The notes under the pieces: model-generated | Databases searched by the model: none | The model's input: the letters and a program-made list of their open reading frames with translations, nothing else | Told to the model about the DNA's origin: nothing | Assembly: GCA_938003985.1 (NCBI GenBank) | Contig: CALKWZ010000069.1 | Coordinates: 1-64,000, forward strand | From: an uncultured Verrucomicrobiota bacterium | GTDB lineage: Bacteria; Verrucomicrobiota; Kiritimatiellia; CAIQIC01; Lenti-01 | Reading direction: 5' to 3' | Length of the DNA stretch: 64,000 nt | Made by a program: the position numbers and the translations under genes | Part shown: positions 42,815 to 50,876 of the stretch, piece after piece | How positions within the stretch are numbered: position 1 is the first letter of the stretch | Layout: the number at the start of each line of letters is the position of its first letter

Positions 42815-43978
42815 CTAGAGGACTTCGACGGGGAGGCCGTCGCGGAGCTGGGTTTGGCCTTCGACGACGACCGCTTCGCCGGCTTCGAGCCCGGCCAGGA
42901 TTTCGGTCCAGCCGTCGTTCTGGAATCCGGTTTGGACTTCGCGGGCGAAGGCCTTGCCGTCTTGCACGACGAAGACGGTCGGTTTGCCGCCGCGGTCGAG
43001 GATGGCGGCGGAAGAAACGCCGAGACCTGGACGGGCTTCGAAGACGATCGTCAGGTCGGCCATCTGGCCGGGGACGGCGAGGCCGTCGGCGGCCTCGACT
43101 TTGCCTTTGATCTCGAAGGTCCGCAAGGTGGGATCGATGACGGGGCTGCGGGTCGTGACGACGTGCGTGCCGGCTTCCCGACCGCCGACGTCGAGGCGGA
43201 ACTTCGTCTGGCCGGTCTGCACTTCCGGATAGTATTGGGCGGGGAGGAAGGCGGCGGCCTCGACCGTGGCCAGATCGTCGATGCGCAGGACGACTTTGCC
43301 GACGGACATCTGCTCGCCGGGTTCGGCGGTGCGGGCGCTCACGACGCCGGAGATCGGCGCGAAAATTTTGGTGTCCGCCAGGCTCTTTTCCGCGATGGCG
43401 AGCTGGGCTTCGGCCTGCTTGACCTGGCGCTCGGCCAGATCCACCTGCGCTTCGGCGACGGCGATGCCGGCCTCGGCCTGGGCGCGGGCGACTTCGGCGG
43501 ATTCGAATTCGCTGTCGCTGACCTTGCCGTCCCGGTGGAGGCGTTCGTAGCGCGCAAAATCGAGCGTGGCCTTGCGGGCTTCGGCGGCGGTTTTCTTCGC
43601 GGAGGCCTGGGCGACTTCCCGGGAGGCCTGGGCGACGGCGCGGTTCTGCTGGGCGATGGTCACGGCGTTTTCGCGGCCGACGGGATCGATCTGGAAGAGG
43701 GCGGTTTCGCCGGCGACGACGGCGTCGCCTTCGTCCACCCAGATCGCGTCGAGGTTGCCGTCGGCGCGGGACGCCACGTGGGCGTAGTTCTTCGCTTCGA
43801 GCGTGCCCTGCACGGTCAGGCGGCGTTCGAAGGCGCGTGCGGCGACGGGCTGGGCGCGGACCGCCAGCGCGCGGACGGTTTCGGCGGCGGCGGATTCCTT
43901 TTTCCCGCAGCCGGCCGCGAGGAGCGCGGCGGGCAGGGCGGCGGCGAGGAGGGCAAGGGCGATGCGATCGGTTTTCAT
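42815..43978 (-). CDS. RND efflux periplasmic adaptor (MFP), lipoprotein
   Basis: A 387-residue adaptor. Lipobox LLAAGC (about 19-24) anchors it. A biotinyl-lipoyl half (NYAHVASRADGNLDAIWVDE, about 63-82) and its mate (KIFAPISGVVSARTAEPGEQ, about 206) flank a long alpha-hairpin of Ala/Glu-rich heptads (about 105-195). A beta-barrel and membrane-proximal domain follow. Adaptors link the RND permease with the outer-membrane channel. The gene begins 1 nt after the OMF stop and ends 31 nt before the permease start. Confidence 0.88.
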   Translation of the reverse strand: MKTDRIALALLAAALPAALLAAGCGKKESAAAETVRALAVRAQPVAARAFERRLTVQGTLEAKNYAHVASRADGNLDAIWVDEGDAVVAGETALFQIDPVGRENAVTIAQQNRAVAQASREVAQASAKKTAAEARKATLDFARYERLHRDGKVSDSEFESAEVARAQAEAGIAVAEAQVDLAERQVKQAEAQLAIAEKSLADTKIFAPISGVVSARTAEPGEQMSVGKVVLRIDDLATVEAAAFLPAQYYPEVQTGQTKFRLDVGGREAGTHVVTTRSPVIDPTLRTFEIKGKVEAADGLAVPGQMADLTIVFEARPGLGVSSAAILDRGGKPTVFVVQDGKAFAREVQTGFQNDGWTEILAGLEAGEAVVVEGQTQLRDGLPVEVL

Positions 43979-43979
43979 G

Positions 43980-45362
43980 TTACTTCTCTGCTTTCGTTTC
44001 GGAATCGGTTGCGGGGACGAGGGTCAGGCCCATGGCCAGTTCGAGATTGGCGACGGCGATGCGTTCCTGGTAGCGGCTCTGGACCGCCGCGACCTGCGCG
44101 AGGTCCATGGCGGCGCGCGCGTCGAGCGCGTCGCTGACGGGCACGAGGCCCTCGCGGGCCTGGGCATCGAGGTCCGCCCATTTGGCGGCGGCGACTTCGT
44201 AGGCGAGCCGGCGGACGCGGACGCCTTCCGCGGCGTCGCGCGCGGCGGCTTCGGCGGCGACGACGCCGACCATGACGGACAGGAAGGTGTTCTCGCGCTC
44301 CAGTTCCGTCTGCCGGCGCTCGACCTTGGCGGCCTTGAAGCGGGCGACGTTGGCGAGGCCGTCGAACAGCAGCCACGTGCCTTGGAAGCCGGTGACCCAG
44401 TTTTCGGCGTGGGCGGCGAGCTCGTTGCCCGTCCACGAGCCAGTCGAGAAAAGGGAAATCGTCGGCAGGAAGTCGCAGAAGGCCTGGCGCACCTGGTGGT
44501 CCTGGATGACGACCTGCCGGTCGGCCAAGGCCAGTTCGGGGTGGATTTCCAGCGCCTTCAGGACGAGGTCGTCGACGGAACCCGCGGGCCGGTCGGCGGC
44601 GCCGGTTTCGCCGGAGAGCTCGATGGCGGCCGTGGGCGAGAGCCCCAGGACTTGCAGCAGTTCGCCGCGCAGCACGGCGAGCTGGCGGCGGGCCTTGTTC
44701 AGTTCGGTTTCGCGCAGTTCGGCGGCGAAGCGCGCCTGGTCGCCCTCCCACTGCGCGACGAGACCCTCGGCGGCGAGGCCTTGGATGCGCTCGGCGGTCT
44801 GGCGCGCGGCTTCGAGCTGGGTTTCGAGCGCGGCGACGGTGTCCTGCTGCACGAGCACGTTGAAATACGCGACGCTGGTCTGCAGGACGATGCCCTGGCG
44901 GACGTAGTGGGCGGCGACGCCGGCGGCGGCGTAGCCCTGGCGCGCGGCCGCGTACAGGAACCACGTGGACGGCATGAAGATCGGCATGGCGACGGTCAGG
45001 TCCGCCGTGCCGAACTGCTTTTCATGCTGCTGCGGCATTTCCTTTTCGTAGGAATTGTAGCCGGCGGCCGCGGCGACGTTGGGCAGGAAGGCGGTGAAGG
45101 CCACGTTCTTGCCGACGCGATAGAGTTCGCGGTCGAGATCGGCCTTGCGCACCGCGTAGTTGTTGGACATGGCGATGCGGACGCAATCGTCGAGCGCGAG
45201 GGGCTTGGCCAGCTCGGCCGCGGCGCGCGCGGCGAGGTTCGAGGCGAACGAATCCGTCTGTTCGCGGCGGGCGCGGGCCGGATCGAAGCTCCGGCAGCCG
45301 GAGGCCAGCACGCCGGCCACGAGCAAGCTCGCGGCCGGAAGGAAGATGGGAGAGCAACGCAT
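43980..45362 (-). CDS. TolC-family outer-membrane efflux channel, lipoprotein
   Basis: A 460-residue protein of OMF type, with lipobox LASGC (about 19-23). It shows the tandem-repeat architecture of TolC: LALDDCVRIAMSNNYAVRKA (about 55-74), AFTAFLPNVAAAAGYNSYEK, and the second repeat ALEIHPELALADRQVVIQDH (about 270-289), QAFCDFLPTISLFSTGSWTG. Long helical segments rich in Ala, Glu and Arg lie between. The channel completes the tripartite pump with the downstream MFP and RND genes. It starts 12 nt after marR. Confidence 0.87.
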   Translation of the reverse strand: MRCSPIFLPAASLLVAGVLASGCRSFDPARARREQTDSFASNLAARAAAELAKPLALDDCVRIAMSNNYAVRKADLDRELYRVGKNVAFTAFLPNVAAAAGYNSYEKEMPQQHEKQFGTADLTVAMPIFMPSTWFLYAAARQGYAAAGVAAHYVRQGIVLQTSVAYFNVLVQQDTVAALETQLEAARQTAERIQGLAAEGLVAQWEGDQARFAAELRETELNKARRQLAVLRGELLQVLGLSPTAAIELSGETGAADRPAGSVDDLVLKALEIHPELALADRQVVIQDHQVRQAFCDFLPTISLFSTGSWTGNELAAHAENWVTGFQGTWLLFDGLANVARFKAAKVERRQTELERENTFLSVMVGVVAAEAAARDAAEGVRVRRLAYEVAAAKWADLDAQAREGLVPVSDALDARAAMDLAQVAAVQSRYQERIAVANLELAMGLTLVPATDSETKAEK

Positions 45363-45373
45363 GGGGGTTCCTT

Positions 45374-45865
45374 TCAGGACTTCAAATCGCGGTCGTTCTG
45401 GGCGGCGAGGGCGTCGGCGTAGCGGGTCAGGAAAGATTGCAGGCGGGGCAGGTCCACGTCCTCGATCGTGCGCAGGGCGGCGGATTCGAAGGCGATCATG
45501 TCCCGGACCATTTCCTCGGCCTTCTCATTGCCTTTGGGGGTGAGCACGACGAGTTTGCGGCGCCGGTCGTTGGGGTGGGGCTGGCGGGCGGCGAGGCCTT
45601 CTCGCTCCAGCAGGTCGAGGATGAACGTGATGGTCTGGCGGGGAAAATAATTGGCGGCGGCGACGGCAGCCGGTTCCGAGTCTTCGGGATGGAGGTGCAG
45701 GTGGACGAGGACCATCGCGACGTTGGTGGGGATGCCCCACTTCTGGCCGCGGATCATCAGCTCCTGGTGGACGCGGCGCCAGAGGGGGAGCATGCTGGTG
45801 GCGGGCACTTGGTCATGCGGATGGCAGTCGCGCCGAAGGGGGTGCTGGGCTGGAGGGGTCGTCAT
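45374..45865 (-). CDS. MarR family transcriptional regulator
   Basis: A 163-residue winged-helix protein. LMIRGQKWGIPTNVAMVLVH (about 36-55), VAAANYFPRQTITFILDLLE (about 67-86) and REGLAARQPHPNDRRRKLVV (about 87-106) are the helix-turn-helix and the wing of a MarR regulator. It is the first gene of the pump array and probably represses it, relieved by a small molecule. The start is set by AAGGAAC 6 nt before the ATG; longer in-frame starts run through the promoter. Confidence 0.86.
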   Translation of the reverse strand: MTTPPAQHPLRRDCHPHDQVPATSMLPLWRRVHQELMIRGQKWGIPTNVAMVLVHLHLHPEDSEPAAVAAANYFPRQTITFILDLLEREGLAARQPHPNDRRRKLVVLTPKGNEKAEEMVRDMIAFESAALRTIEDVDLPRLQSFLTRYADALAAQNDRDLKS

Positions 45866-45890
45866 GGCCGTTCCTTTTATTCGAGATGGG

Positions 45891-45918
45891 ATAATACAAC
45901 ATTGGACTATCATGTCAA
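45891..45918 (-). promoter_or_regulatory. Promoter of the marR-efflux operon
   Basis: On the minus strand: TTGACA (45913-45918, perfect -35), a spacer of 16 bp, then TATTAT (45891-45896). It lies 26 bp before the marR start. A weak ACAT...ATGT symmetry lies within the spacer and could be the regulator's own site. Confidence 0.62.
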
Positions 45919-46079
45919 CCGGCCGTCGCCGTTGGAGTTCCGAAAATCACCAAAATATTCAGGAAAAACGCATAGTAAATCGCTTGACCTGCCCGCTGGG
46001 TTTTGGGTTCATGCCCGCTGAAATCGCGGCGGAGAGCGCGGAAAAACCTGCGAACCCGCCCGATGAAGGAGAATCGACC

Positions 46080-46901
46080 ATGCTCGGCACGCGCAAAAAA
46101 TGGATTTGGACGCTGGCGGCGACGTGGCTGGGCGCGGCGGGCATCGCCGCCGCCGCCGGCTTGGCGTGGGATCATGCTGGCGAAGCGGCCTATTCCGACG
46201 GCTGGCAGACCGGCGACGCCGGCGGCTCCGGCTGGGGCGGCGCCTGGAGCCTGAACACGTCCGTCGTGCCGCCGGACGGCAACATCGCCGGCCATTTCGT
46301 CGGCACGTCGCAGAACAACGGCAGCGGCGACGGCAACGTCGACGTGTCCGGCGCGTCGTGGGGGCTCTATGCGAACAGCGGCTTCATGAGCTACGCCACC
46401 CGGCCGTTCGACGGCACGCTGGGCATCGGCCAGTCGGTGATCCTCGACATGGACAACGGCTACGTCGAGGCGGGCGGGCAATTCGGCTTCACGCTGACGG
46501 CCTACGGCGACGTCGGCTCCACCGAGCGTTTCAGCTTCTATTTCCTGGGCGGCTCGAACAACTATTTCACGGGCACGGGCCAGATGTACTGGATCACCCA
46601 GACCGACACGGGCGTTCCGTTTACCTCGGCCGGTCTGCAGGTGGCGTTCACGCTGACCGGTGCGCAGGCCTACTCCGTCGCCATCACGTCCCAAGGCGGT
46701 TCGACGACGACCCTGAACGGCTCGTTCCTGATCGATGCGACCAATTTCGACCACATCGAGCTGTACAACTTCAACGCGGGCGCCGATCCCGAAAACGACG
46801 GCTTCTTCAACAGCGTCCAGGTGATTCCGGAGCCCGGCACGACCGCGCTGGCCCTTTCCGGCTTGGCCGGCCTGCTGGCCTTCCGCCGCCGCCGCACCTG
46901 A
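46080..46901 (+). CDS. PEP-CTERM exported protein
   Basis: A 273-residue protein, started by AAGGAGA about 8 nt before the ATG. It has a signal peptide (1-25), a beta-rich, Gly/Asn/Thr-rich mature part (AYSDGWQTGDAGGSGWGGAW, later FSFYFLGGSNNYFTGTGQMY) and the C-terminal sorting tag IPEPGTTALALSGLAGLLAF followed by RRRRT. PEP-CTERM proteins are processed by an exosortase and end up on the cell surface or in exopolysaccharide. No exosortase gene is in the window. The mature domain has no recognised fold. It is plus-strand, upstream of the SRP RNA, and unlinked to it. Confidence 0.86.
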   Translation: MLGTRKKWIWTLAATWLGAAGIAAAAGLAWDHAGEAAYSDGWQTGDAGGSGWGGAWSLNTSVVPPDGNIAGHFVGTSQNNGSGDGNVDVSGASWGLYANSGFMSYATRPFDGTLGIGQSVILDMDNGYVEAGGQFGFTLTAYGDVGSTERFSFYFLGGSNNYFTGTGQMYWITQTDTGVPFTSAGLQVAFTLTGAQAYSVAITSQGGSTTTLNGSFLIDATNFDHIELYNFNAGADPENDGFFNSVQVIPEPGTTALALSGLAGLLAFRRRRT

Positions 46902-46925
46902 GCGTCCGCGGAGCGGCAAAAAGAA

Positions 46926-46954
46926 TTGCGTTCGCCATCGGGGGGGGCTAGGTT
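46926..46954 (+). promoter_or_regulatory. Possible promoter for the SRP RNA
   Basis: TTGCGT (46926-46931), a 17-bp spacer with an eight-G run and TAGGTT (46949-46954) resemble a moderate sigma-70 promoter. Transcription would start near 46961, just ahead of the first hairpin of the SRP RNA. Confidence 0.42.
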
Positions 46955-47150
46955 GTCCGACGCTCGCCGGAACGGGTTCCGGCGGGCGGTTCCGGGCTCC
47001 GTCCGGGCCGGTCGTCGCGGGTTGGGTCCCATGCGACGGATGCCGCCAAAACCCCGCCAGGGCCGGAAGGCAGCAACGGTATGGCGGTCCTTCCGGGTGC
47101 CGTGGGAATCCTGGCCCGCGGCGGCCGGCTCGGACGGAGCGCGGCGCGCG
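46955..47150 (+). ncRNA. ffs: Signal recognition particle RNA (extended form)
   Basis: The conserved SRP domain is at about 47058-47091, with CAGGGCCGGAAGGCAGCAAC matching the universal helix 8 (GGAAG...AGCA). Beyond it, UCCCAUG and CGUGGGA pair, and the helix continues for about 29 almost uninterrupted pairs (46996-47024 with 47112-47140, many of them G-U), far longer than in E. coli 4.5S RNA. A further hairpin CGCTCGCCGGAA/TTCCGGCGGGCG lies 5' (46961-46988). This suggests a long SRP RNA with an extra 5' domain, perhaps Alu-like; boundaries are approximate. Immediately downstream is dnaX, the conserved neighbour. Confidence 0.87.
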
Positions 47151-47172
47151 GTGACCCGCCGGAGAGCACAGC

Positions 47173-48843
47173 ATGTCATACGAAGTTTTGGCGCGCAAAT
47201 GGCGCCCGCAGCAGTTCGAGCAGGTGGTCGGGCAGGAGCACGTCATCCAGACGCTCGCGCGCGCGATCCAGACGAACCGGGTGGCGCACGCCTACCTGTT
47301 CGTGGGGCCGCGCGGCACGGGCAAGACGACCACGGCGCGCCTGCTCGCGAAGGCGCTGAACTGCCAAAAACGCGGCAAGAACGCCGACCCTTGCGACCGG
47401 TGCGATTCCTGCAAGGAGATCGTCGCGGGCAACAGCCTCGACGTGATCGAAATCGACGGCGCCTCGAACAACAACGTCGACCAGGTGCGCGACCTGCGCG
47501 ACAACGTGCGCTACGCGCCGGCGCGGGGGCCCTACAAGATCTACATCATCGACGAAGTCCACATGCTGAGCGCGGGGGCGTTCAACGCCCTGCTCAAGAC
47601 GCTGGAAGAGCCGCCGCCGCACGCGAAGTTCCTGCTGGCCACGACGGACGTCCACAAGGTGCCGGCGACCATCCTCTCGCGCTGCCAGCGGTTCGACCTG
47701 CGGCGCATCGGGCTCAAGGAAATCGTCGGGCGCCTGAAGGAAATCGCCCAGGCGGAAAAGTGGAAGATCAGCGAGGCAGCCCTGCTGGCGATCGCGCGCG
47801 GCGCGGAAGGCGGCCTGCGCGACGCGGAATCGGCGCTGGACCAGATCGTCGCCTTCAAGGGCGAGAAGATCGAAGAGGCCGACGTGCTGGGCACGTTCGG
47901 GCTGGTGTCGTGGACGACGATCGACCAGCTCGCGACGGCGGTCCTGAAAGGCGACGCGGCGGCGGCCCTGAAGACCGTGGCGGAACTCGACGAAGGCGGC
48001 CGCGACCTGCAGCGCCTGGTGCAGGAACTGCTCGGGCATTTCCGCAACGTCCTGGTGTGGAAACACGCGCCGGAACTGGCGGATTCGTTCGACCTGACGA
48101 GCGCGCAGCTCGACGGGCTGAAGGCGCAGGCGGCCCTCGCCGACGGCGAGAAGCTGCTGCGCGTGGTGGAAATCCTGACCGAGGCGGCGAACCAGGCGCG
48201 ATTCGCGCTCTCCCGCCGCACGGTGGTGGAAGTGGCGCTGCTGAAGGCGGCGCGCGCGGCCACGGTGGTCAGCCTCGACGAGCTGATCGCGCAGATCCAG
48301 GCGAGTCCGGCGGATGGCGGCGCGCCGGCGCCGTCCGCCAGCACCTATACTCCTCCGGCGCGCGCGGCGGCGCTGCCGCCTCCGGTCCATGGCAAGCGCC
48401 CGGGGCATGCGGACGAAGCCGCCCACCTCAAGAGCCGCTGGCCGGCGCTGCTGGGGGTGATCGCCGAGACGTCGCAACTGGCCGCGCCCTACTTGAAGGA
48501 AGCCGAACCGTTGCGGGTGGAGGGCGACCACGTCATCCTCGGGTTCGATCCGGAATTCAGCGGCCACCTCAAGCAGGTGGACACGTCCCGGACGCGGCTG
48601 GCGATCGAGAAAGCCCTCGGGCACGAACTGAAGCGGACCGTGGGGGTGAAGTTCGCGATCGAGGAGCGGCCGCAGGCCGAAGCCGAGCCGCAGCCGCCGC
48701 CGCCGCCGGTTGCACCCAAGGCGCAGGCGCAAGAGCCGCCGGCGAAGGCGGCGCAGGGCAAGAAACGCAATTTGGCCGACGATCCGATCGTCAAGAAGAC
48801 GGCGGAGCTGTTCGGCGGAGACGTGTTCGACGTTCGGGAATAG
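47173..48843 (+). CDS. dnaX: DNA polymerase III subunits gamma/tau
   Basis: A 556-residue clamp-loader ATPase. Walker A VGPRGTGKTTTARLLAKALN (about 43-62), zinc-finger cysteines CQKRGKNADPCDRCDSC (about 63-79), Walker B IYIIDEVHML (about 119-128) and the sensor TTDVHKVPATILSRCQRF (about 157-174) are all present. The C-terminal 190 residues (from about 365) are a Pro/Ala linker and a tau-like domain. No obvious programmed slippage site is visible, so a separate gamma product cannot be predicted. Its start follows the SRP RNA, and ybaB begins 9 nt after its stop, the usual dnaX-ybaB-recR order. Confidence 0.95.
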   Translation: MSYEVLARKWRPQQFEQVVGQEHVIQTLARAIQTNRVAHAYLFVGPRGTGKTTTARLLAKALNCQKRGKNADPCDRCDSCKEIVAGNSLDVIEIDGASNNNVDQVRDLRDNVRYAPARGPYKIYIIDEVHMLSAGAFNALLKTLEEPPPHAKFLLATTDVHKVPATILSRCQRFDLRRIGLKEIVGRLKEIAQAEKWKISEAALLAIARGAEGGLRDAESALDQIVAFKGEKIEEADVLGTFGLVSWTTIDQLATAVLKGDAAAALKTVAELDEGGRDLQRLVQELLGHFRNVLVWKHAPELADSFDLTSAQLDGLKAQAALADGEKLLRVVEILTEAANQARFALSRRTVVEVALLKAARAATVVSLDELIAQIQASPADGGAPAPSASTYTPPARAAALPPPVHGKRPGHADEAAHLKSRWPALLGVIAETSQLAAPYLKEAEPLRVEGDHVILGFDPEFSGHLKQVDTSRTRLAIEKALGHELKRTVGVKFAIEERPQAEAEPQPPPPPVAPKAQAQEPPAKAAQGKKRNLADDPIVKKTAELFGGDVFDVRE

Positions 48844-48852
48844 GAGCAGCAG

Positions 48853-49170
48853 ATGGCGAATTTCATGAAGATGATGAAGCAGGCCGCAGACATGCAGAAA
48901 AACATGGCCAAGGCGCAGGAGTCGCTGGCGGCGCTGGAGCTGGAGCACACCAGCGGCGGCGGCGCGGTGACGGTCAAGATCGCCGGCGACGGCAATATCA
49001 CCGCCATCCGGATCGATCCGAAGGCGATCCAGCCGGGCGACGCGGACATGCTGGAGGATTTGATCCTGACGGCGGTGCGCGGCGCGCAGGAACTGGCGCG
49101 GGAGACGGCCGCCCGGGAGATGCAGAAGTTGACCGCCGGCCTGAACCTGCCGCCGGGTTTCGGCTTCTAG
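48853..49170 (+). CDS. YbaB/EbfC nucleoid-associated protein
   Basis: A 105-residue protein of the YbaB family: MANFMKMMKQAADMQKNMAK then AQESLAALELEHTSGGGAVT (about 1-40), VKIAGDGNITAIRIDPKAIQ and LEDLILTAVRGAQELARETA (about 69-88). It forms a tweezer-like dimer that binds DNA. Position between dnaX and recR is conserved across bacteria. A ribosome-binding site GGAG precedes the ATG. Confidence 0.94.
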   Translation: MANFMKMMKQAADMQKNMAKAQESLAALELEHTSGGGAVTVKIAGDGNITAIRIDPKAIQPGDADMLEDLILTAVRGAQELARETAAREMQKLTAGLNLPPGFGF

Positions 49171-49177
49171 GATCCGC

Positions 49178-49771
49178 ATGGAGCCGCTGCACCAGCTGAC
49201 GGAAGCGCTGGCGAAGCTGCCGGGCATCGGCCGCCGCACGGCCGAACGGCTGGCCACGCATCTGGCGCGGAATCCGACGGGCCCGGCGCACGAGCTGGCG
49301 GCGGCGCTCGACGGGGCGCGGACGAAACTGGCGGCCTGCAAGCTGTGCGGCAGCGTGACGGCCAAGGACGAAAACCCCTGCCGGCTCTGCGCCGATCCGC
49401 GGCGCGACGATGCGATCCTGTGCGTGGTGGAGGATCCGTCCGACATCGCGCTGATCGAGCGCAGTGGGGAATACCGCGGGCGCTACTTCGCGCTGATGGG
49501 CAAGATTTCGCCGATGCGCGGCGAGGGGCTCGGGGATTTGCGGCTGCCGGCGTTGCTGGAGCGCGCGGCAAAAGCGCAGGAAGTCCTGCTGGCGCTGAAC
49601 TGCGACGTGGAGAGCGAAGCGACGGCGTCCTACCTGCGGCACGTCCTCGCGCAGAAGCTGCCCAAGCTCAAGCTCAGCCGGTTGGCGCTGGGGATTCCGG
49701 CGGGCAGCGCGATCGCGTTCTCCGACCCCGTCACGCTCGGCCGCGCGATCCGCGGACGCACCGAGGCGTGA
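49178..49771 (+). CDS. recR: Recombination mediator protein RecR
   Basis: A 197-residue protein. The N-terminal HhH region (LTEALAKLPGIGRRTAERLA, about 6-25), the zinc-binding cysteines (CKLCGSVTAKDENPCRLC, about 53-70) and the Toprim domain (ILCVVEDPSDIALIERSGEY, about 80-99; LLALNCDVESEATASYL, about 139-155) are in order. RecR acts with RecO/RecF to load RecA at gaps. It starts 7 nt after ybaB. Confidence 0.95.
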   Translation: MEPLHQLTEALAKLPGIGRRTAERLATHLARNPTGPAHELAAALDGARTKLAACKLCGSVTAKDENPCRLCADPRRDDAILCVVEDPSDIALIERSGEYRGRYFALMGKISPMRGEGLGDLRLPALLERAAKAQEVLLALNCDVESEATASYLRHVLAQKLPKLKLSRLALGIPAGSAIAFSDPVTLGRAIRGRTEA

Positions 49772-49779
49772 GCGCGGAA

Positions 49780-49817
49780 TCGGACGGATCGGTCTGATCA
49801 GACGGATCGGTCGGATC
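49780..49817. repeat. Nine-nt word array after recR
   Basis: Four imperfect 9-nt units (TCGGACGGA, TCGGTCTGA, TCAGACGGA, TCGGTCGGA) follow the recR stop and run into the A-tract of the next terminator. It is like the 7-nt word arrays elsewhere but with a different period. Confidence 0.6.
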
Positions 49818-49847
49818 AAAAAAAACGGCGCGGGACAACCCGCGCCG
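49818..49847 (-). terminator. Terminator of the fdrA-cyclase operon
   Basis: CGGCGCGGG (49826-49834) and CCCGCGCCG (49839-49847) form a perfect 9-bp stem with loop ACAA, followed on the minus strand by eight T's. It lies 20 nt after the cyclase stop at 49868. Confidence 0.92.
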
Positions 49848-49867
49848 GTTTGCATCAAAGCTCCGGG

Positions 49868-50707
49868 CTACTTTTTCTTGGCCTTCTTGGCCTTGGGCGG
49901 CAGCCAGGCGACGATGCGGCACATGCTGGATTCGAGCTCGATGCCGCGCAGCGGGAAGCAGCCGATCCAGCAGCGGGTGCTGCCGAGCTTGGCGATGTCG
50001 CCCGCGATGTTTTCGGCGTGCACGATGCCCTTGGGGAAGAGCTTGAGGTGCATGACCTGGTAGTACTTCTTGAGCGGGAAGATCTCGTCGAAGGACTTGC
50101 CGTAGACCTTCTTCATCTTGGCGTCGCATTCCTGGAAGCGGCCCGGATGCCAGGTGCGGATGATCGTGTTCATGGGATGGTCCGCGCTGCCGCAGTCCAC
50201 GCCGATCCACTTGATCTGCATCTTCTCGCACCACTCGTCGAAGTCGGGGCTCGGGCCGGGGTGCATCACGAAGTAGCGGATTTCGTCGCCGGTCTTCTGG
50301 TCCCACGAATAGCGGTGGTAGCCGGTGTTGATGATCAGGATGTCGCCCTTCTTCACCTCGACCTTGTCGGTGATCATCTTGGGGGTGTAGAGCGAGTAGT
50401 CGGAGACCTCCTTGGAGATGTCCACGACGACGCCGGGGCCGACCCATTCGCGCAGGGGCACGTTGCCGATCGAGCGGCCGGCGGGATAGAAGTGGATCTC
50501 GCCGTCCATGTGCGTGCCGACGTGGTTGGAGGTGGTGATGATCTGGCCGTTGGCGCCCTGGCCCATGTGCGCGCCGGCGAGGCGTTTGAAGTACTGGATG
50601 CCCAGCGGCATGTACGACGGCCACGGCGGCGTGTGCACGCTCAGGCGCATCGTCAGATCGAACATCTGCGCGTTGTCCAGGAAGTCGATGAATTGGTTGT
50701 TGTTCAT
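49868..50707 (-). CDS. Cyclase-family metal-dependent hydrolase
   Basis: A 279-residue enzyme of the cyclase/kynurenine-formamidase-like fold. NHVGTHMDGEIHFYPAGRS (about 61-79) is the HxGTHxD metal motif. DILIINTGYHRYSWDQKTGD (about 115-134) and IGVDCGSADHPM (about 163-174) are further active-site regions. It hydrolyses amides or cyclic amides in known members. It is the last gene of an operon with fdrA and a DUF1116 gene. AAAGGA precedes the ATG. Confidence 0.85.
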   Translation of the reverse strand: MNNNQFIDFLDNAQMFDLTMRLSVHTPPWPSYMPLGIQYFKRLAGAHMGQGANGQIITTSNHVGTHMDGEIHFYPAGRSIGNVPLREWVGPGVVVDISKEVSDYSLYTPKMITDKVEVKKGDILIINTGYHRYSWDQKTGDEIRYFVMHPGPSPDFDEWCEKMQIKWIGVDCGSADHPMNTIIRTWHPGRFQECDAKMKKVYGKSFDEIFPLKKYYQVMHLKLFPKGIVHAENIAGDIAKLGSTRCWIGCFPLRGIELESSMCRIVAWLPPKAKKAKKK

Positions 50708-50741
50708 GCTTGGTCCTTTCGTTGTTGTTTTAAAGCGCAAG

Positions 50742-50876
50742 TATCCAGAATTCAGGATTCAGTTTTCAGAATGAATGGCCGGAGAGAGCCTCGGCACGGG
50801 GACGTGCCGGTTCCCTTCCAGATGGAATTCTGCTTTTGGCTCCCATTCTGACTCCTGAATACTGGATTCTGAATTC
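50742..50876. repeat. Palindromic element with heptamer-phased arms
   Basis: The left arm (50742-50773) and right arm (50844-50876) are imperfect inverted repeats, each made of 7-nt words like TTCAGGA or CTGAATA. The centre has a perfect hairpin CGGCACG-GGGA-CGTGCCG (50792-50809). It fills the gap between cyclase and DUF1116 genes within the operon. Confidence 0.7.

Noticed and set aside
39692..44137. Plus-strand open frame of about 1480 codons opposite the RND and MFP genes
   Set aside because: Asp/Gly/Glu-rich antisense translation with no domain; the minus strand carries a complete RND permease and adaptor.
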